64,000 nucleotides of DNA from Rutpela maculata (lineage: Eukaryota; Arthropoda; Insecta; Coleoptera; Cerambycidae), in assembly GCA_936432065.2 (NCBI GenBank), contig OW386286.2, positions 9,603,208 to 9,667,207 of the forward strand, written 5' to 3'. Both the position numbers and the translations under genes were made by a program. Shown here piece after piece: positions 37,701 through 45,566 of this stretch. Every line of letters starts with the position of its first letter. Positions within the stretch are counted from its first letter, which is position 1. The notes under the pieces were generated by a model, which had not been told where the DNA came from, made no database searches, and saw nothing but the letters and a program-made list of their open reading frames with translations.

Positions 37701-38429
37701 GGACAATGTGGCTTTAATTTTAAAAACATTTATTAAGCAATAGTAAAAAAAAACCAGCTGGTTAGTAATTATTTTTTGTGGCCTCGTTATTTGGACTTGT
37801 TGGGGGTGGAGGACGCTTCGGACAAACCATCGATTTTGTAGGACAAACGTTTTTTCGTGTTTTTTATCAAATTATTTTAAAATTTAACTAACTAAAGCAT
37901 TAACTGTTAGTGATAACATTTGAACAATCACCCAATCGACATATATACCCAAGCGGAGTTTATATGCTTACCACTACTGAGAATTTTCGCAGAGAAAAGT
38001 TGAACGTCTCGTCAAAACGAAGCTACTCACGAAAATTCAGCCTGTTAGTAATCATTAAAAAAAGGGCTATGTACTGTGGACTATATAATTCAAACCAGGC
38101 ACCTGTTCTATATTTGACAATGTTTGTCGGCAAAGGGCGAAGTTCAACAAATTGCTGTACTTTAATGTTTCCTTGCCAATGACGATTTTCCAAAAGCCAC
38201 AAGTATCACTGAGAATAAAATAGATAATTGTACTTACTTGTTCATGAACGGTAATGTTAAAAGGTACAAGAAGTGGTTCTTTTTTATCGCTATCCTTAGG
38301 AGAACCGGGACCCCACCACGCTTCCTCATCCAGTTTTGGCAGTGGTGGTGGTTCCAGCAACGAATTTAACTTGTAACCTAAAGCTATAATTAAAATAGGA
38401 ACCCCATATAAAACCGCTTTACTAACCAT
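16494..38429 (-). CDS. JHEH: Juvenile hormone epoxide hydrolase, gene A (complete, 5 exons)
   Basis: Spliced CDS: 38429-38238, 33746-33368, 26527-26162, 18290-18056, 16749-16494 on the minus strand, 1428 nt, 475 residues. All four introns have GT/AG ends, with phases 0,1,1,2. Family knowledge: microsomal alpha/beta-hydrolase-fold epoxide hydrolases open the epoxide of juvenile hormone to the diol at the ER membrane. Seen: hydrophobic N-terminal anchor (residues 4-24), proline-rich linker, WWGPG at about 38-42, HGWPGS oxyanion motif at 155-160, nucleophile Asp230 in GGDFG, Tyr301 (ETGYLHIQ), Tyr376 (FRLY), acid Asp406 (ARFSND) and His431 (EGGHFAAF). Positions match human EPHX1 D226/Y299/Y374/E404/H431 closely. 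The acid is Asp rather than the usual Glu, and the usual GYGFS and GGDW motifs read GFGFS and GGDF. The C-terminus has a charged extension (about residues 456-475). The start is the only Met preceding the anchor. Introns are transposon-filled. The family call is very secure; the physiological substrate is inferred. Confidence 0.95.
17025..17245 (-). pseudogene. LINE reverse transcriptase fragment (in JHEH A intron 4)
   Basis: The minus strand reads ISDFMVIKYGVPQGTVFGPL, the conserved RT block (GxPQGxxxGPxL), followed after a frameshift by NELFHIQSKGKIIN, a stop and ADATVIF in place of the YADD-T box. The spacing between the blocks is normal for a LINE RT. It is a decayed fragment without endonuclease or 3' end. 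Confidence 0.75.
17303..17992. mobile_element. TIR repeat R2, copy 1 (JHEH A intron 4)
   Basis: Inverted ends ACGTGATCTACCAAGACATG / CATATCATGGTAGATCACGC, each followed inward by a CGGAAAAT-type stretch. Interior landmark TCGACCGAAAGCAAAAAACG. Other copies: 27239-27913 (reversed) and about 30590-31235 (truncated). Non-coding. Confidence 0.75.
18056..18290 (-). CDS. JHEH: JHEH A exon 4 (lid region, second catalytic Tyr)
   Basis: Acceptor ATTGAAG|GTGTGG, donor TTGAG|GTAAGT; phase 1 in, phase 2 out. Encodes VALNDSPIGLAAYILEKF, a strong family signature following KPDTIG, and TTSFRLYAET with Tyr376. The open frame continues upstream into the intron through a hairpin element (18358-18489); that part is not exon. 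Confidence 0.93.
18358..18489. mobile_element. Near-perfect 132-bp hairpin element in JHEH A intron 3
   Basis: Arms begin CCGCGCAGAGAGAGAAGAAA and end with the complement TTTCTCTGCGCGG; the centre is a (CTAG)n-type run (GCTAGCTAGCTAGC). The flanks carry TAG on both sides, a possible 3-bp target duplication. It starts only 68 bp upstream of the exon 4 acceptor. Confidence 0.8.
18490..19825. other. Intron sequence; one hAT-like end, no gene
   Basis: TAGGGATTGCAATTTACCGG at 18490-18509, followed by repeated ACCGGTAAAT motifs, resembles a hAT-type terminus. The GC-richer 19640-19830 has no recognised identity. No coding frame. Confidence 0.35.
20901..21591 (+). repeat. Dispersed repeat R1, copy 3 (full)
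   Basis: The longest clean copy together with 61707-62429. It starts ACTTCCACATCCAGTGGAAG, itself a hairpin, and ends CTGGATGTGGAAGT; similarity between copies continues to GGGCAGCGG (about 21610). It contains a TCTGTC microsatellite near 21020-21060. Inserted in a poly-T stretch of the surrounding element. Confidence 0.8.
21704..24139. mobile_element. Nested TIR element with Cys-rich transposase-like remnant
   Basis: Inverted ends AACTCGCGAACACCCACC / GGTGGGTGTTCGCGAGTT with arms of at least 150 bp (GATTTGAGATTGCCAAAATG pairs with a reversed relative near 24045). The interior carries a coding remnant at 22990-23460. It sits inside the larger element ending at 24629. Confidence 0.65.
22990..23462 (+). 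pseudogene. Transposon-related Cys-rich protein remnant
   Basis: A 90-codon frame (22990-23262) contains NPVYHTQCRRSYTRTAYKRK, the H-x2-C-R-x-SYT style seen in uncharacterised transposon proteins. About 80 bp further, FCKCKLYNCTTSCKCSK follows with more cysteines (CACLCEGKCN) in another frame, a typical Cys-rich C-terminus of such proteins. Everything between the two ends of the protein is missing, so it is a deleted, frameshifted copy. Function is not assigned. Confidence 0.5.
24694..25800 (+). pseudogene. LINE reverse transcriptase remnant with 3' end
   Basis: Three frames in series: KQGVLQGQF (damaged QGSxLGP block) to 24882, then LLYIIFANDVVSHLQ ... VICYTDDTNIIV (catalytic Y-x-DD box, A replaced by T) to 25142, then GVTFDKHLQWTQLISSHLR to 25308. 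Beyond lie the usual C-terminal blocks (LYILEVCSYV, DTRAKNF). The 3' end shows AATAAAGACTATTATTATTA, a LINE-type simple-repeat tail near 25775-25800. Jockey-superclade-like; 5' truncated, with at least two frameshifts. It lies in JHEH A intron 3. Confidence 0.8.
26162..26527 (-). CDS. JHEH: JHEH A exon 3 (catalytic nucleophile)
   Basis: Acceptor TTTTAG|GTTTTGG, donor ATAG|GTAAGT; phase 1 in, phase 1 out; 366 nt, the same length as exon 3 of gene B. Encodes GFGFSQRAERPGLG, the nucleophile in VQGGDFGA (Asp230) and ETGYLHIQATKPDTIG with catalytic Tyr301. Phe replaces Trp after the nucleophile and Phe replaces Tyr in the GYGFS motif. Confidence 0.95.
26640..27238. repeat. Tandem-like repeat cluster R3, copy 1 (JHEH A intron 2)
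   Basis: Opens with GTTAGTCTGTTTGTCTGTCTG then degenerate units of roughly 90-130 bp carrying AATATACAG(G)GTGGTC and GGAAATAATATTTGGAATG motifs. The same opening and units recur at 31630-32290. Non-coding. Confidence 0.55.
27239..27913. mobile_element. TIR repeat R2, copy 2 (reversed)
   Basis: Ends ATACAGCGTGATTTACC and GGTAGATCACCCTGTAT with inward ATGCGGAAAAT; orientation is opposite to 17303-17992. Contains a poly-G tract at about 27405-27421. Confidence 0.7.
28081..28190. mobile_element. 110-bp fold-back MITE
   Basis: Arms TAGTATATTATTCAAC...GCGGTAATG...GTAATAACTCAC and their complement meet near 28137. Non-coding, in JHEH A intron 2. Confidence 0.7.
28191..29319. other. Intron 2 sequence, no gene seen
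   Basis: AT-rich with several degenerate 'atatctccgaaacg'-type stretches. No coding frame was supported. Confidence 0.35.
29320..30590. repeat. Older GC-ended repeat hosting a nested TIR element
   Basis: Left GCAGGGCTGGCTCCAGG...TTGCCGCCCCGGGCA and right TTGCTGCCCCGGGCAG flank a perfect TIR element (29396-30206). The outer sequence looks like a split dispersed repeat; its class is unknown. Confidence 0.45.
29396..30206. mobile_element. TIR element with perfect 24-bp ends
   Basis: Left TAGGGTCAGGCGGGG... and right ...CCCCGCCTGACCCTA are perfect inverted matches for 24 bp, including an outer TA that may be the target duplication. The interior repeats GGGTAAAAA-type motifs (near 29600 and 29830). 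About 0.8 kb, no coding capacity. Confidence 0.8.
30591..31235. mobile_element. TIR repeat R2, copy 3 (left end missing)
   Basis: Matches 17480-17992 in the same orientation, including TCGACCGAAAGCAAAAAACG, and ends ...GTAAATTACCCTGTATAT. A short GGTGC run (GTGCGGTGCGGTGCGGTGCG) lies near 30822-30841. Confidence 0.65.
31630..32290. repeat. Tandem-like repeat cluster R3, copy 2
   Basis: The same opening (CGTCAGTCTGTCTG) and AATATACAGGGTGGT / AATAATATTTGGAA units as 26640-27238. An open frame over its left part is a by-product. Confidence 0.55.
32540..32665. repeat. Fold-back repeat
   Basis: TTTATTTGGAGTAAAAG pairs with CTTTTACTCCTAATAAA; the flanking CTTCAA(A/G)CGT motif also appears near 32295, 32667 and 32970, tying it to the next hairpin. 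Confidence 0.5.
32716..32867. repeat. Three tandem units of about 51 bp
   Basis: ATTGTTTTACTAGTAACA, then AATGTTAGT and a GCCACCG-type end, repeated three times (starts about 32716, 32765 and 32817). Confidence 0.75.
32984..33095. mobile_element. 112-bp fold-back MITE
   Basis: Arms TAGTATATATTAC...GGAGTAGAACGC...TTTTTTTGTG and complement, centre GCAAATCC near 33040. Non-coding. Confidence 0.75.
33368..33746 (-). CDS. JHEH: JHEH A exon 2 (N-terminal EH domain, HGWP motif)
   Basis: Acceptor TTTGCAG|ATTTTA, donor CCAG|GTAAG, entering in phase 0 and leaving in phase 1. Encodes residues 65-191: the EHN-type N-terminal region (YNWTERQQYLNQYPQY) and LLLLHGWPGSVREF, the oxyanion-hole loop, ending VPHLPG. 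Exon 2 of gene B aligns along its whole length. Confidence 0.95.
33840..34459. other. Intron 1 sequence, no gene seen
   Basis: G-rich stretch at about 33893-33960 (GGTGG/GGGGAGTTGG types), otherwise AT-rich and non-coding. Confidence 0.35.
34460..34976 (-). repeat. Dispersed repeat R1, copy 4 (truncated)
   Basis: Reversed copy lacking the CTGGATGTGGAAGTAGTG end. It runs from the GATACCCCACATCGG landmark to CACTGGATGTGGAAGT at 34976. In JHEH A intron 1. Confidence 0.75.
35875..35999. mobile_element. MITE nested in a TIR arm
   Basis: GAGTTGTACCAACTAGG pairs with TAGTTGGTACATCTC and inner TTGATCTGAGATCAAAA with TTTTGATCTTGGATCAA. The opposite arm of the host transposon lacks it and gives the empty site, with TAA (possibly CTAA) duplicated. 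Confidence 0.65.
36258..36632. mobile_element. MITE family GTGCGTGTAA, nested copies
   Basis: A 193-bp copy at 36440-36632 has ends TATACAGTGTGTGTA / TACACGCACTGTATA; a related end TATACCGTGCGTGTAACTG lies at about 36260. The host sequence AAGATATTATTTTGAAATTT to its left pairs with a reversed relative at about 36800-36840, suggesting several layers of insertion. A second copy is at 40990-41202. Confidence 0.65.
38238..38429 (-). CDS. JHEH: JHEH A exon 1 (start codon, membrane anchor)
   Basis: Encodes residues 1-64. The ATG at 38429-38427 is followed by a hydrophobic segment (VLYGVPILIIALGY) that should anchor the protein in the ER membrane, then a PPPLPKLDEEAWWGPG linker typical of microsomal epoxide hydrolases. 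The donor reads CAA|GTAAGTA at 38237, phase 0. Confidence 0.93.
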
Positions 38430-39080
38430 CTCGGTGTGTGATATGGAATTAGAGTAAATATGCCACTATTCGAACTCATCAATGTAGGTACTAATATCTA
38501 CGTGTGAGATTCATAAGTACCACTTAGATTCGTGTAAAATCGAATTTATGGCCACGTTTTTATTTTTCCTACCGATGTAGTATATACAACTTACTAGACT
38601 GTAGCTAGCGTAACATATTGTAAATTATTATCGGGATTTGTCGAGTATTTTATTTGTCAATTAATATGTAGGTATAAATAAAAATGTATCTAAACTTTTA
38701 TCTTTACCCTTGACAGGTTTAATCACTCTTTTAATCTTCCGTATACTATTTTATCGTCGTTATCTCTAGTAGGTATATATCTTTTTAGGAGTTTTTTACC
38801 ACCGTAGGTAATTCTATAAGATTATAAGTGGTCAATTTGTTCGAGTAAATATTAGTTTTGCGTTTAGTATTGATTCCTTCAAGATCGCGAGAACAATTAT
38901 TAACAATTATTATGAAAATTCCAGAAGTTGACGAGCTACAACCAAATTTAAATTAAAGTTGATGCCACTCGGAATTTTTGTTTACACATTCTTGGATGTA
39001 TATGGAACCAATTTCCACGATATTTAAAATCATTCATCCCAAAACTTTTTTTTTACAAGTATTTTACTTTTTTTGTTTAA
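38430..39080. other. Upstream flank of JHEH A
   Basis: Should contain the JHEH A 5' UTR and promoter. A TATA-like TGTATATACTA (minus strand, about 38587-38577) lies about 150 bp before the ATG, but nothing else supports it. No gene. Confidence 0.3.
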
Positions 39081-39087
39081 AAAGAAG

Positions 39088-39385
39088 TGGTTTGGCCTGT
39101 GGACCAGACCAACGTGTCTTTATGTATTTGGACCCTCGAATCCGAAGTCAGAATTGTCAGATTTGCTCGTTTTTCACCCCTGACCCCAAAATAAAGAAAA
39201 AAAAAGTGTATCCTTACCAAATAAATAAAATACACTAGTATGGTCCGCCGTAGAGACCATTTTGGCATTTTGGGGGGGGGGGATTTTGTTGGAGTTGGGG
39301 GTGAAAAACGAGTCAATCTGACAATTCCGACTTTGGATTCGGTTTCAGCGGATCCAAATATATAAGGCCAGACCAATTTTTTGTT
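39088..39385. repeat. Fold-back repeat of about 300 bp
   Basis: GTTTGGCCTGTGGACC...CGAATCCGAAGTCAGAATTG...CTCGTTTTTCACCCC pairs with its complement at 39295-39385. The centre is near 39240 and includes a poly-G run. Confidence 0.65.
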
Positions 39386-39404
39386 TGTGGAAACCACCCC
39401 TAAA

Positions 39405-39780
39405 AACTGAAAAATTAATAACTGTTCTAATTTTACGAATAAATTTAATGAAAATTCATATACTTATGTTTTTGAGGTCGCTGAATATGACTGTGAGATC
39501 AAAACTTATGAGACGAAAATATTAAGGGTTGAAATCAACCTTGAATACTGAAAAATAACTGTCTTGAAATTTTACGAATAAAATCACGAAAATCCATATA
39601 CTTATGTTTTTGGGGTCGGTGAATATGATTATAGGAAAGACGAAAATATTAAACCTTTAAATAAATGAAATAAACCTTTAAATACTAAAAAATTAATAAT
39701 TCTTCTAATGTTACAAATACATTCACGAAAATCCCGATACTTATGTTTTTTAGGTCGCTGAATAATTATGAAGTTTAAAT
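39405..39780. repeat. Three tandem units of about 138 bp
   Basis: Units begin CTGAAAAATTAATAACTG-like and contain CATATACTTATGTTTTTG(A/G)GGTCG followed by TGAATATGA, at about 39407, 39546 and 39683. Confidence 0.65.
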
Positions 39781-40589
39781 TTATAAAAAAGAGTATAGTA
39801 ATATGTCTAGTTTTATTAAAAATACGGATTGTTATAAATAAATCATATTAATACAATTAAGTAAACTAATTAAATAACATTTTTAATCTGCACTCTAAAA
39901 CATACTAAAGTGCAATACAACCAGCTTCTTCTGCATATTCTTCGAAAAATAGACGGCTATTGCTCGTTTCTCTACCTACTATATAGTCCACGCAAATTAG
40001 ACTTTTTAGGAGAAAAAATTCATATACAAATTATATTTGGGCTATGTATAGTTCATAGGAGTAGAATCAAGGATCCGAAGAGTTCCCACCTTATCCGTTG
40101 ATGGAAACACCTTTTTGGGGCGAAAAATCACCCCCAGACGGGACTTAGTTACGGTTATTCTCATTTTTCTTCGGATCCGTCATTCCCACGAAAAACAGGT
40201 ATAGGAACAAAAATATTCTTCATTCATTTCTACACAAAAAAAGTTCTATGGTCGATTTGCGTACTCCCCACCGTTTTCGCGCTATCGACGTTCATAGTAG
40301 GGGGTAGTTTGGATATCTCCGAAACGGCTACTTTGACGTCAAAAATGGTTATAATGAAACTTGTAAAGCGGATTCTCCTCTACAAGATTCATCTTGTACT
40401 TTTCTTTTTTCTTTAATTATTTTTGTTGAATTTTCTTGCTTTTTTTGAGGATACGCACTTTGTAATATGACCTCGTTTACACACCACCCATGAGGTAGAG
40501 GTCTCGGTGCGTTTTTTTTGTAAGAGGTTTCTCCTGTAGGTATTCTACTGTCGTCATTGTCGGTTTCAGTCGTCGATAGGGTTTTCTTC

Positions 40590-41470
40590 AATCAACTCAT
40601 CTTCGGTAGGTGAATTTAAGCACCCTTGTCCGTGACAGTTGGAGCACATGGTTGAGCAGCGCAATCCTATTTTTACACACCCGCATCGTTTCCCGCAGCC
40701 CATCCTGCAGTTGCAAGATATAATTTGTAGAACGGAAGACGGAGCTGGTGCCTCAGGTGTAAAAATGGGTGAAAGCACGGTGTCAGTTTTCTTCCATCCC
40801 TATTGTGCCGGATCAAGGTTTATTCCTCTCCATAACTGAATTTGATGAAAAACCTATAAGCATGCTGATGAGAAGCGGCAGACGTTGGCGGTAGTCTCGA
40901 TAATAGTACAGCGTTACTTGATTTCCCAACCAATTTATTGAATGTGAGAAATCTATGTCTATTTAAAGATTTCTCTTTCTTTGGAGCTTTATACCGTGCG
41001 TGTAATGGAACGTTAGACATGGGAAGTAAGAATTACAACATCGCGTGTGCTAGTTGACTAAAATGAAATAACAGAGCTGGGATACTTCGATACTTCAGTA
41101 GTCGAGTGCCGGCCGGCAGGCGGGTTTTACTATTGCTGGGTTGTCACATCTCTCGCGCTACGTGGATGTACATGCCCATTTCGCAATTACACGCACTGTG
41201 TAACGCCATCGTGAAATGCTCTCCAACAGTTGCGACTTCTTCTTTTGTTGATTGAGGGTTGTTAAATATAGGCACAATGTCATCCAAATCTCTTCTGTTA
41301 TTAAGTATAGTTACAGTTTGGGCTTTGCCTTTACCGAACAAAGCAGAAGTAGTGTCGCAACCATTAAATGCATGTGCAAACAGCACAATTTCCTTACAGT
41401 TTCTCAAGATATCCGAACTAACACGAAATACGCACCGAGTCTAACAACGGTATTTCGCAACTAAATATTC
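40590..41470 (-). pseudogene. Transposase-like protein pseudogene, split by a MITE
   Basis: Pieces in order on the minus strand: SDILRNCKEIVLFAHAFNGC then DTTSALFGKGK (about 41440-41330), TKEEVATVGEHFTMAL (to about 41203), a MITE (41202-40990), YKAPKKEKSLNRHRFLTFNK then SRLPPTSAASHQHAYR (about 40986-40840), then after a frameshift LDPAQ-stop-GWKKTDTVLSPIF and a Cys-rich tail SCNCRMGCGKRCGC...CSNCHGQGC (to about 40600). I recognise HAFxGCDTTSA, LPPTxAAxxQH and the Cys-rich tail from a widespread uncharacterised protein family of metazoan DNA transposons; no biochemical function is assigned. Only the C-terminal half remains. Broken by the MITE, one frameshift and one stop. Confidence 0.75.
40990..41202. 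mobile_element. MITE family GTGCGTGTAA, copy inside pseudogene
   Basis: Ends TATACCGTGCGTGTAATG / ATTACACGCACTGTGTA, 213 bp, homologous over its length to 36440-36632. It lies exactly between two readable protein segments (EHFTMAL and YKAPKKE). Confidence 0.75.
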
Positions 41471-42102
41471 AAGCGTCGAGAATGGACAATTCATACCTGC
41501 CTCCCTTCCTCACATTCCCCAAACCGGAATCTGTCGAGCAGCTTCGACAGAATCCGAAGGTCAAACATAAGAGTGCCGTGACGTTTTCAAAGAATTTGGG
41601 CGAAAAGAAATAATAGATATTAAAATTATGATAAAAGCGAGAAAATTCAACAGAAATAATAAAAAAAGGGAAAAGAGCAAGATGAATCTTGTAGAGGAGA
41701 ATCCGTTCTACAAGTTTCATTATAACCATTTTTGACGTCAAAGTAGCCGTTCGGAGATATTCGCTGTGAAAAATCGCGTACCACCGATTTTTCGCCGAGC
41801 GCTCCAAACTACCCCCTACTATGAACGTCGATAGCGAGAAAACGGCAGGGAGTACGCAAATCGACCATAGAACTTTTTTTGTGTAGAATTTAATGGCGAA
41901 TATTTTTGTTCCTTTTTGGTGGGAATGACAGATTCGGAGGAACATGAGAATAATCGTAACTAACTCCTGTCTAGGGGTGATTTTTCGCCCCAAAAGGGTG
42001 TTTCCATCAACGGGTAAGGTGGGAACTTTTCGGATCCTTACTTCTACCCCCATGAACTATGCATGGCCCAAATATAATTTGTATATGATTTTTTGTGTCC
42101 TA

Positions 42103-43850
42103 TTCACACTTATGGGTTTTTATGGGTTTTTACGCGTGCGTTAAGAATGCAGCCTGCTTCTAATTTTCCCCCAGAGAAGCGTGCAGTTTAGCGAAATTCC
42201 CTATAAATGCGATTGGTATGGGTACAGTACCTACAAAATAAATAAATATACTTACCAGATCTAAAATTGTGTTATTTTATATTATTAGGTATATTATATA
42301 TTATTAGCTGTATTACAATTAGCTTTTGGCGCTCTACCTGTCGAACTGCCACACAACAAACTAAAAAGGCTTAAAAATATAGTACCAACTGTTTTATAGT
42401 ACGTGCTTCTGTTCACTATTTCTATGTATAAAAACCCACAAGTGTGAGAGATAGTGCAATTTAAAAGCAATGCGTTAAAACTGCATGTGCCTGTTCAAAA
42501 TTGCATGCCTGAAAAATGCAGAGTAAGCACCCTCAGGTGTGAATTTAACTATAGACATTTACAATGCACGTACAAACTGAAAAGTTTTAACATTATTTCA
42601 AGCTGTCATATCTTTGGAACAGTTTGTTGTAGGAAAAAAAAAATAAAATCCCAAACTCTTCGTTTTTTATAAGCTTATATCATATTTTTATCGGTCTGAT
42701 AGTTTTTGAGATAATTCAATTTTAAATACACGATTTTCTTGCGCATGTGCTCAAGCGTCATCTTTAAACCTTTAGAACAGTTTGTCGTAAGAAAATAAAA
42801 AAAAACAAACTATTCGTTTTTTATATAAGCTTTATTTTTGTACTCTTACCACTTTTTTATAAAAATATATTTTCTGAAAAATTTCCAAAAATCGGATTTT
42901 TTCCAAAAATTATGAAAATTTCATTATTGAAAATGGGTACAGAATGAAAAATAATAATTTTAAAAGTTCTAAAAAATTTGAGCATGTATCTAGAAGGATT
43001 TTAAAAAAAATGAATTAATAAGAAATTAGAGCAATAAGACTAAAAAAAATGGCGCCTAAATTTTTAAATGCGCTACTTTTTTTATTTGTAACTTTTTTAG
43101 TTTTCATTATAAAAGGTCGTTATACGTCTCAATCGAAAGAAAAATTGAATACCTTTAATTATTACAAGAATAAAAAATGTTCTTATAGTTGTAGATTTTG
43201 GGTAATTTTAGATTTTTACGTCGTATATTTTTCTTGAACTATTTTGAAATTGCCATATTTCCAAAACTAAACATCGTAGAAAAAAAAAAAGAAAAAACCA
43301 TTCGATTTGTTTTCGTAAAAGCTTTAATTATTAAAGTCTACATTTTTCGAGTAATTTAAAAAAAACGTCTAGGAATACTGATTTTAGGGGGCGAAAATTG
43401 CAATTTTCAGGTCGCAATATCTCGAAAAATATGCATTTTAGCAAAAAAGTGTATAAGACCTTTCTTTCTTACAATTTGATTCTCTATCAGATTATGTAAT
43501 TTTTTGTTTTTTTTTGCGACAACCAAGGGTGGGAACCACCCCTAACCAAAAAGCAGGTAAAATGACAATATAGATTCTTATGTACATACTTTATGAAACA
43601 TGTTGAAGAAAAAAAAATTGGAAATTCTTTACATCGTTTTCGGGCTGGGATTTAAAAGCTTAACTTACTGTACTAGTAACACACCGTGGTACTACGCCAT
43701 ATTTTTGACGTCATCGGTCATATTGATGGTAAACACCTAACCTCAAAAATACATGTCTTTTAAAAATTTCCGAGTAATATGTCACTATTATAAGTTTTAA
43801 ATATCTTCTCCCAATTAGGCAATACAACGACCTGTCAAAATTATTTTTCA
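42103..43850. other. No gene seen; degenerate repeats
   Basis: TATTCACACTTATGGGTTTT (42101-42120) has an inverted relative at about 42424-42448. Between 42590 and 43500 a degenerate motif (cell-like 'CATATCTTTGGAACAGTTTG', then an A-run, then CTCTTCGTTTTTTATAAGCTT) recurs about every 180-250 bp. No credible coding frame. Confidence 0.4.
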
Positions 43851-43982
43851 ATATGGCGCTGAGGGCAAACATGGGGTTTATTTTAATTAACTCGCGGAAA
43901 CGTAGCCAAGGCAACCGAAAAAAAACTCATTTAACGAATGAAAATAAAGGATTGCCGGATGTTTGCCCTCAGCGCCATGTTG
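43851..43982. mobile_element. 132-bp fold-back MITE
   Basis: ATATGGCGCTGAGGGCAAAC pairs with GTTTGCCCTCAGCGCCATGT; about 90 bp between. Non-coding. Confidence 0.7.
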
Positions 43983-45308
43983 GAAGTCACGTGGTTTGGA
44001 TCGCCTAATAAAATAAGGCGATTTTTGTAGGTTGGAAATCCAACCTATAATTAGCAGGTAATTTTTAGTAATCAACAATATTGAGACATCATATGCGTCA
44101 ATTTTTTAAATGCTTGCTTGGAGACATACTAGTTTCAAATGAGAAGTGCGGATATAATCATTAAAAATGATAATAAACTTAAAAAACCTAAAAGTTGAGG
44201 TTATGTTAATGCAACCGATGACGTCACAGCCTGTTTTGTATAATACCTGTTCAGTTATTCGGTTTTGATATTTATATTTTGAAATTTTAAATTGATAGAT
44301 GAAAGAATGGTGTTTAAATATTGGTAAGTGCTTTAATGTATGGAGTACTTTATTTTAATAATATCAAAAAAGCAAATTTGCATACAGAGAAAACATCTAA
44401 TTGCTTGAATATACATACATTTGTGTATACAATTTATATTTTGACGTTGTTTCCTTCAAGATCACGAGAGTAATTACTAATTATTAAGAAAACGTCAGAA
44501 GTTGACGAATAGTACTTTATTTTTAATTGCTTCAATACATACATTTATATATTTCATTTATATTTTGTCATTGGAAAATATTAAAGGAATATTATCAGAG
44601 AAATGTAAAATGACATCAGTTTGTACGTTTTGTTTAATTTGAACCGATATTTTTTATCGTCTAATTTATTATTTATAATGGAATAATTTACTATAATAAC
44701 TAATGAAACATTACGTTAACCACATTCAAGCTCCTACCATTATATTATTTTACCTACGATCACTACTGTAAATAGTAAAAAACACATTACCTGCCATCTC
44801 TGTAAGTTGAATTTTACATATTGTAAACAAAACGCACTCTAAACAAATCGCACGGTAAACAAAACGCACGGGACACGCAAATATAGGTGGCTTAGTTCGC
44901 TGACGCGGGGTTTAAAAAATAAATGCGCCGACGTAATTTTCAAACGCTGTCAAAAGTGACATAATATTGTTGACTAATAAACTAAATTCAGATTTTACTA
45001 AATAAATAAATAAATATGATCGTAGGTAAAGTATAGTACATAATTCGAGTTGTAAAGCAATTACGCACTCATGGAAATACGCACTAGGATCAGAGAAATC
45101 TGAGAGTAAAAAAAGAATAATAATAATAATGTTTATTTACTAACGTAATGATTACAAAAATACACAATAATTAAGTAAATACAGTAAATATACAAGGAGA
45201 TATCACTAAACTTGTGCGTGATTTTCTGTGTAACACTGAATACATATATACAATACTGAAAACCTTTGACATTATCTAGCTTTTTTTAGGTTTTAAAAAA
45301 TATATAGT
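43983..45308. other. Intergenic between JHEH B and A; no gene
   Basis: AT-rich. A GTAAACAAAACGCAC-type motif occurs three times at 44822-44870, and an (AAT)n run at 45117-45135, followed by GTTTATTTAC, looks like the reversed 3' tail of a LINE. Confidence 0.4.
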
Positions 45309-45314
45309 TTTATT
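45309..45314 (-). promoter_or_regulatory. Polyadenylation signal of JHEH B
   Basis: AATAAA on the minus strand about 54 nt after the JHEH B stop codon. Confidence 0.5.
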
Positions 45315-45367
45315 AAAATACAAACATTACAAAAATAGTACAGCAGGCAGGACGCTATTTTTCAGTC

Positions 45368-45566
45368 TCACAATGCTTCAACTTTTTCCGTAAATGCATA
45401 AATGTCTTCCGCTAACACTTGCGGTACTTCAAATGCTGCGAAATGCCCTCCGTCAAGATCAGAAATATGTATAAGTTTCTTGTATCTATCTTTCAAGATG
45501 GACTCTGGCTCAAAAAAGATTTCATTTGAGAATCTTGCGTAACCACTTGGCACCTCAACGGGAATT
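45368..45566 (-). CDS. JHEH: JHEH B exon 5 (catalytic acid Glu, His, stop)
   Basis: Acceptor TTGTTTCAG|AATTCC, phase 2 in; TGA at 45370-45368. Encodes IPVEVPSGYARFSNE with Glu at the acid position and DLDGGHFAAFE with the catalytic His. The product ends EKVEAL, about 19 residues before the end of the gene A protein. Confidence 0.94.

Larger units (their letters stand above)
35692..38083. mobile_element. Long-TIR transposon, ends TAGTCCACA (JHEH A intron 1)
   Basis: Ends TAGTCCACAATACAGCGCCC / GGGCTATGTACTGTGGACTA, TA at both borders. The arms extend inward through GATTACTA, GGCTGA and CGATTTTGTAGGACAAACG (left about 35692-36085, right about 37827-38083). The left arm is longer because a 125-bp MITE is inserted in it (about 35875-35999). 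The interior is non-coding and carries further MITEs. Its right end lies only 155 bp from the JHEH A exon 1 donor. Confidence 0.75.
40007..42102. mobile_element. 2.1-kb long-TIR DNA transposon with broken transposase-like gene
   Basis: Inverted arms of about 430-490 bp (left 40007-40460, right about 41610-42102). Outer ends are TAGGAGAAAAAATTCATATA and TATATGATTTTTTGTGTCCTA, with TA at each border. Arm landmarks are GGATCCGAAGAG, CGCAAATCGACCATAGAAC (or its reverse) and GACGTCAAA. Between the arms lies a minus-strand pseudogene (40590-41470) split by a MITE. It is located between JHEH B and JHEH A. Confidence 0.8.

Noticed and set aside
41469..42053. 194-codon minus-strand open frame
   Set aside because: It coincides with the right inverted arm of the element at 40007-42102 and reads through non-coding arm sequence; the left arm carries stops in the matching frame and no motif is present.
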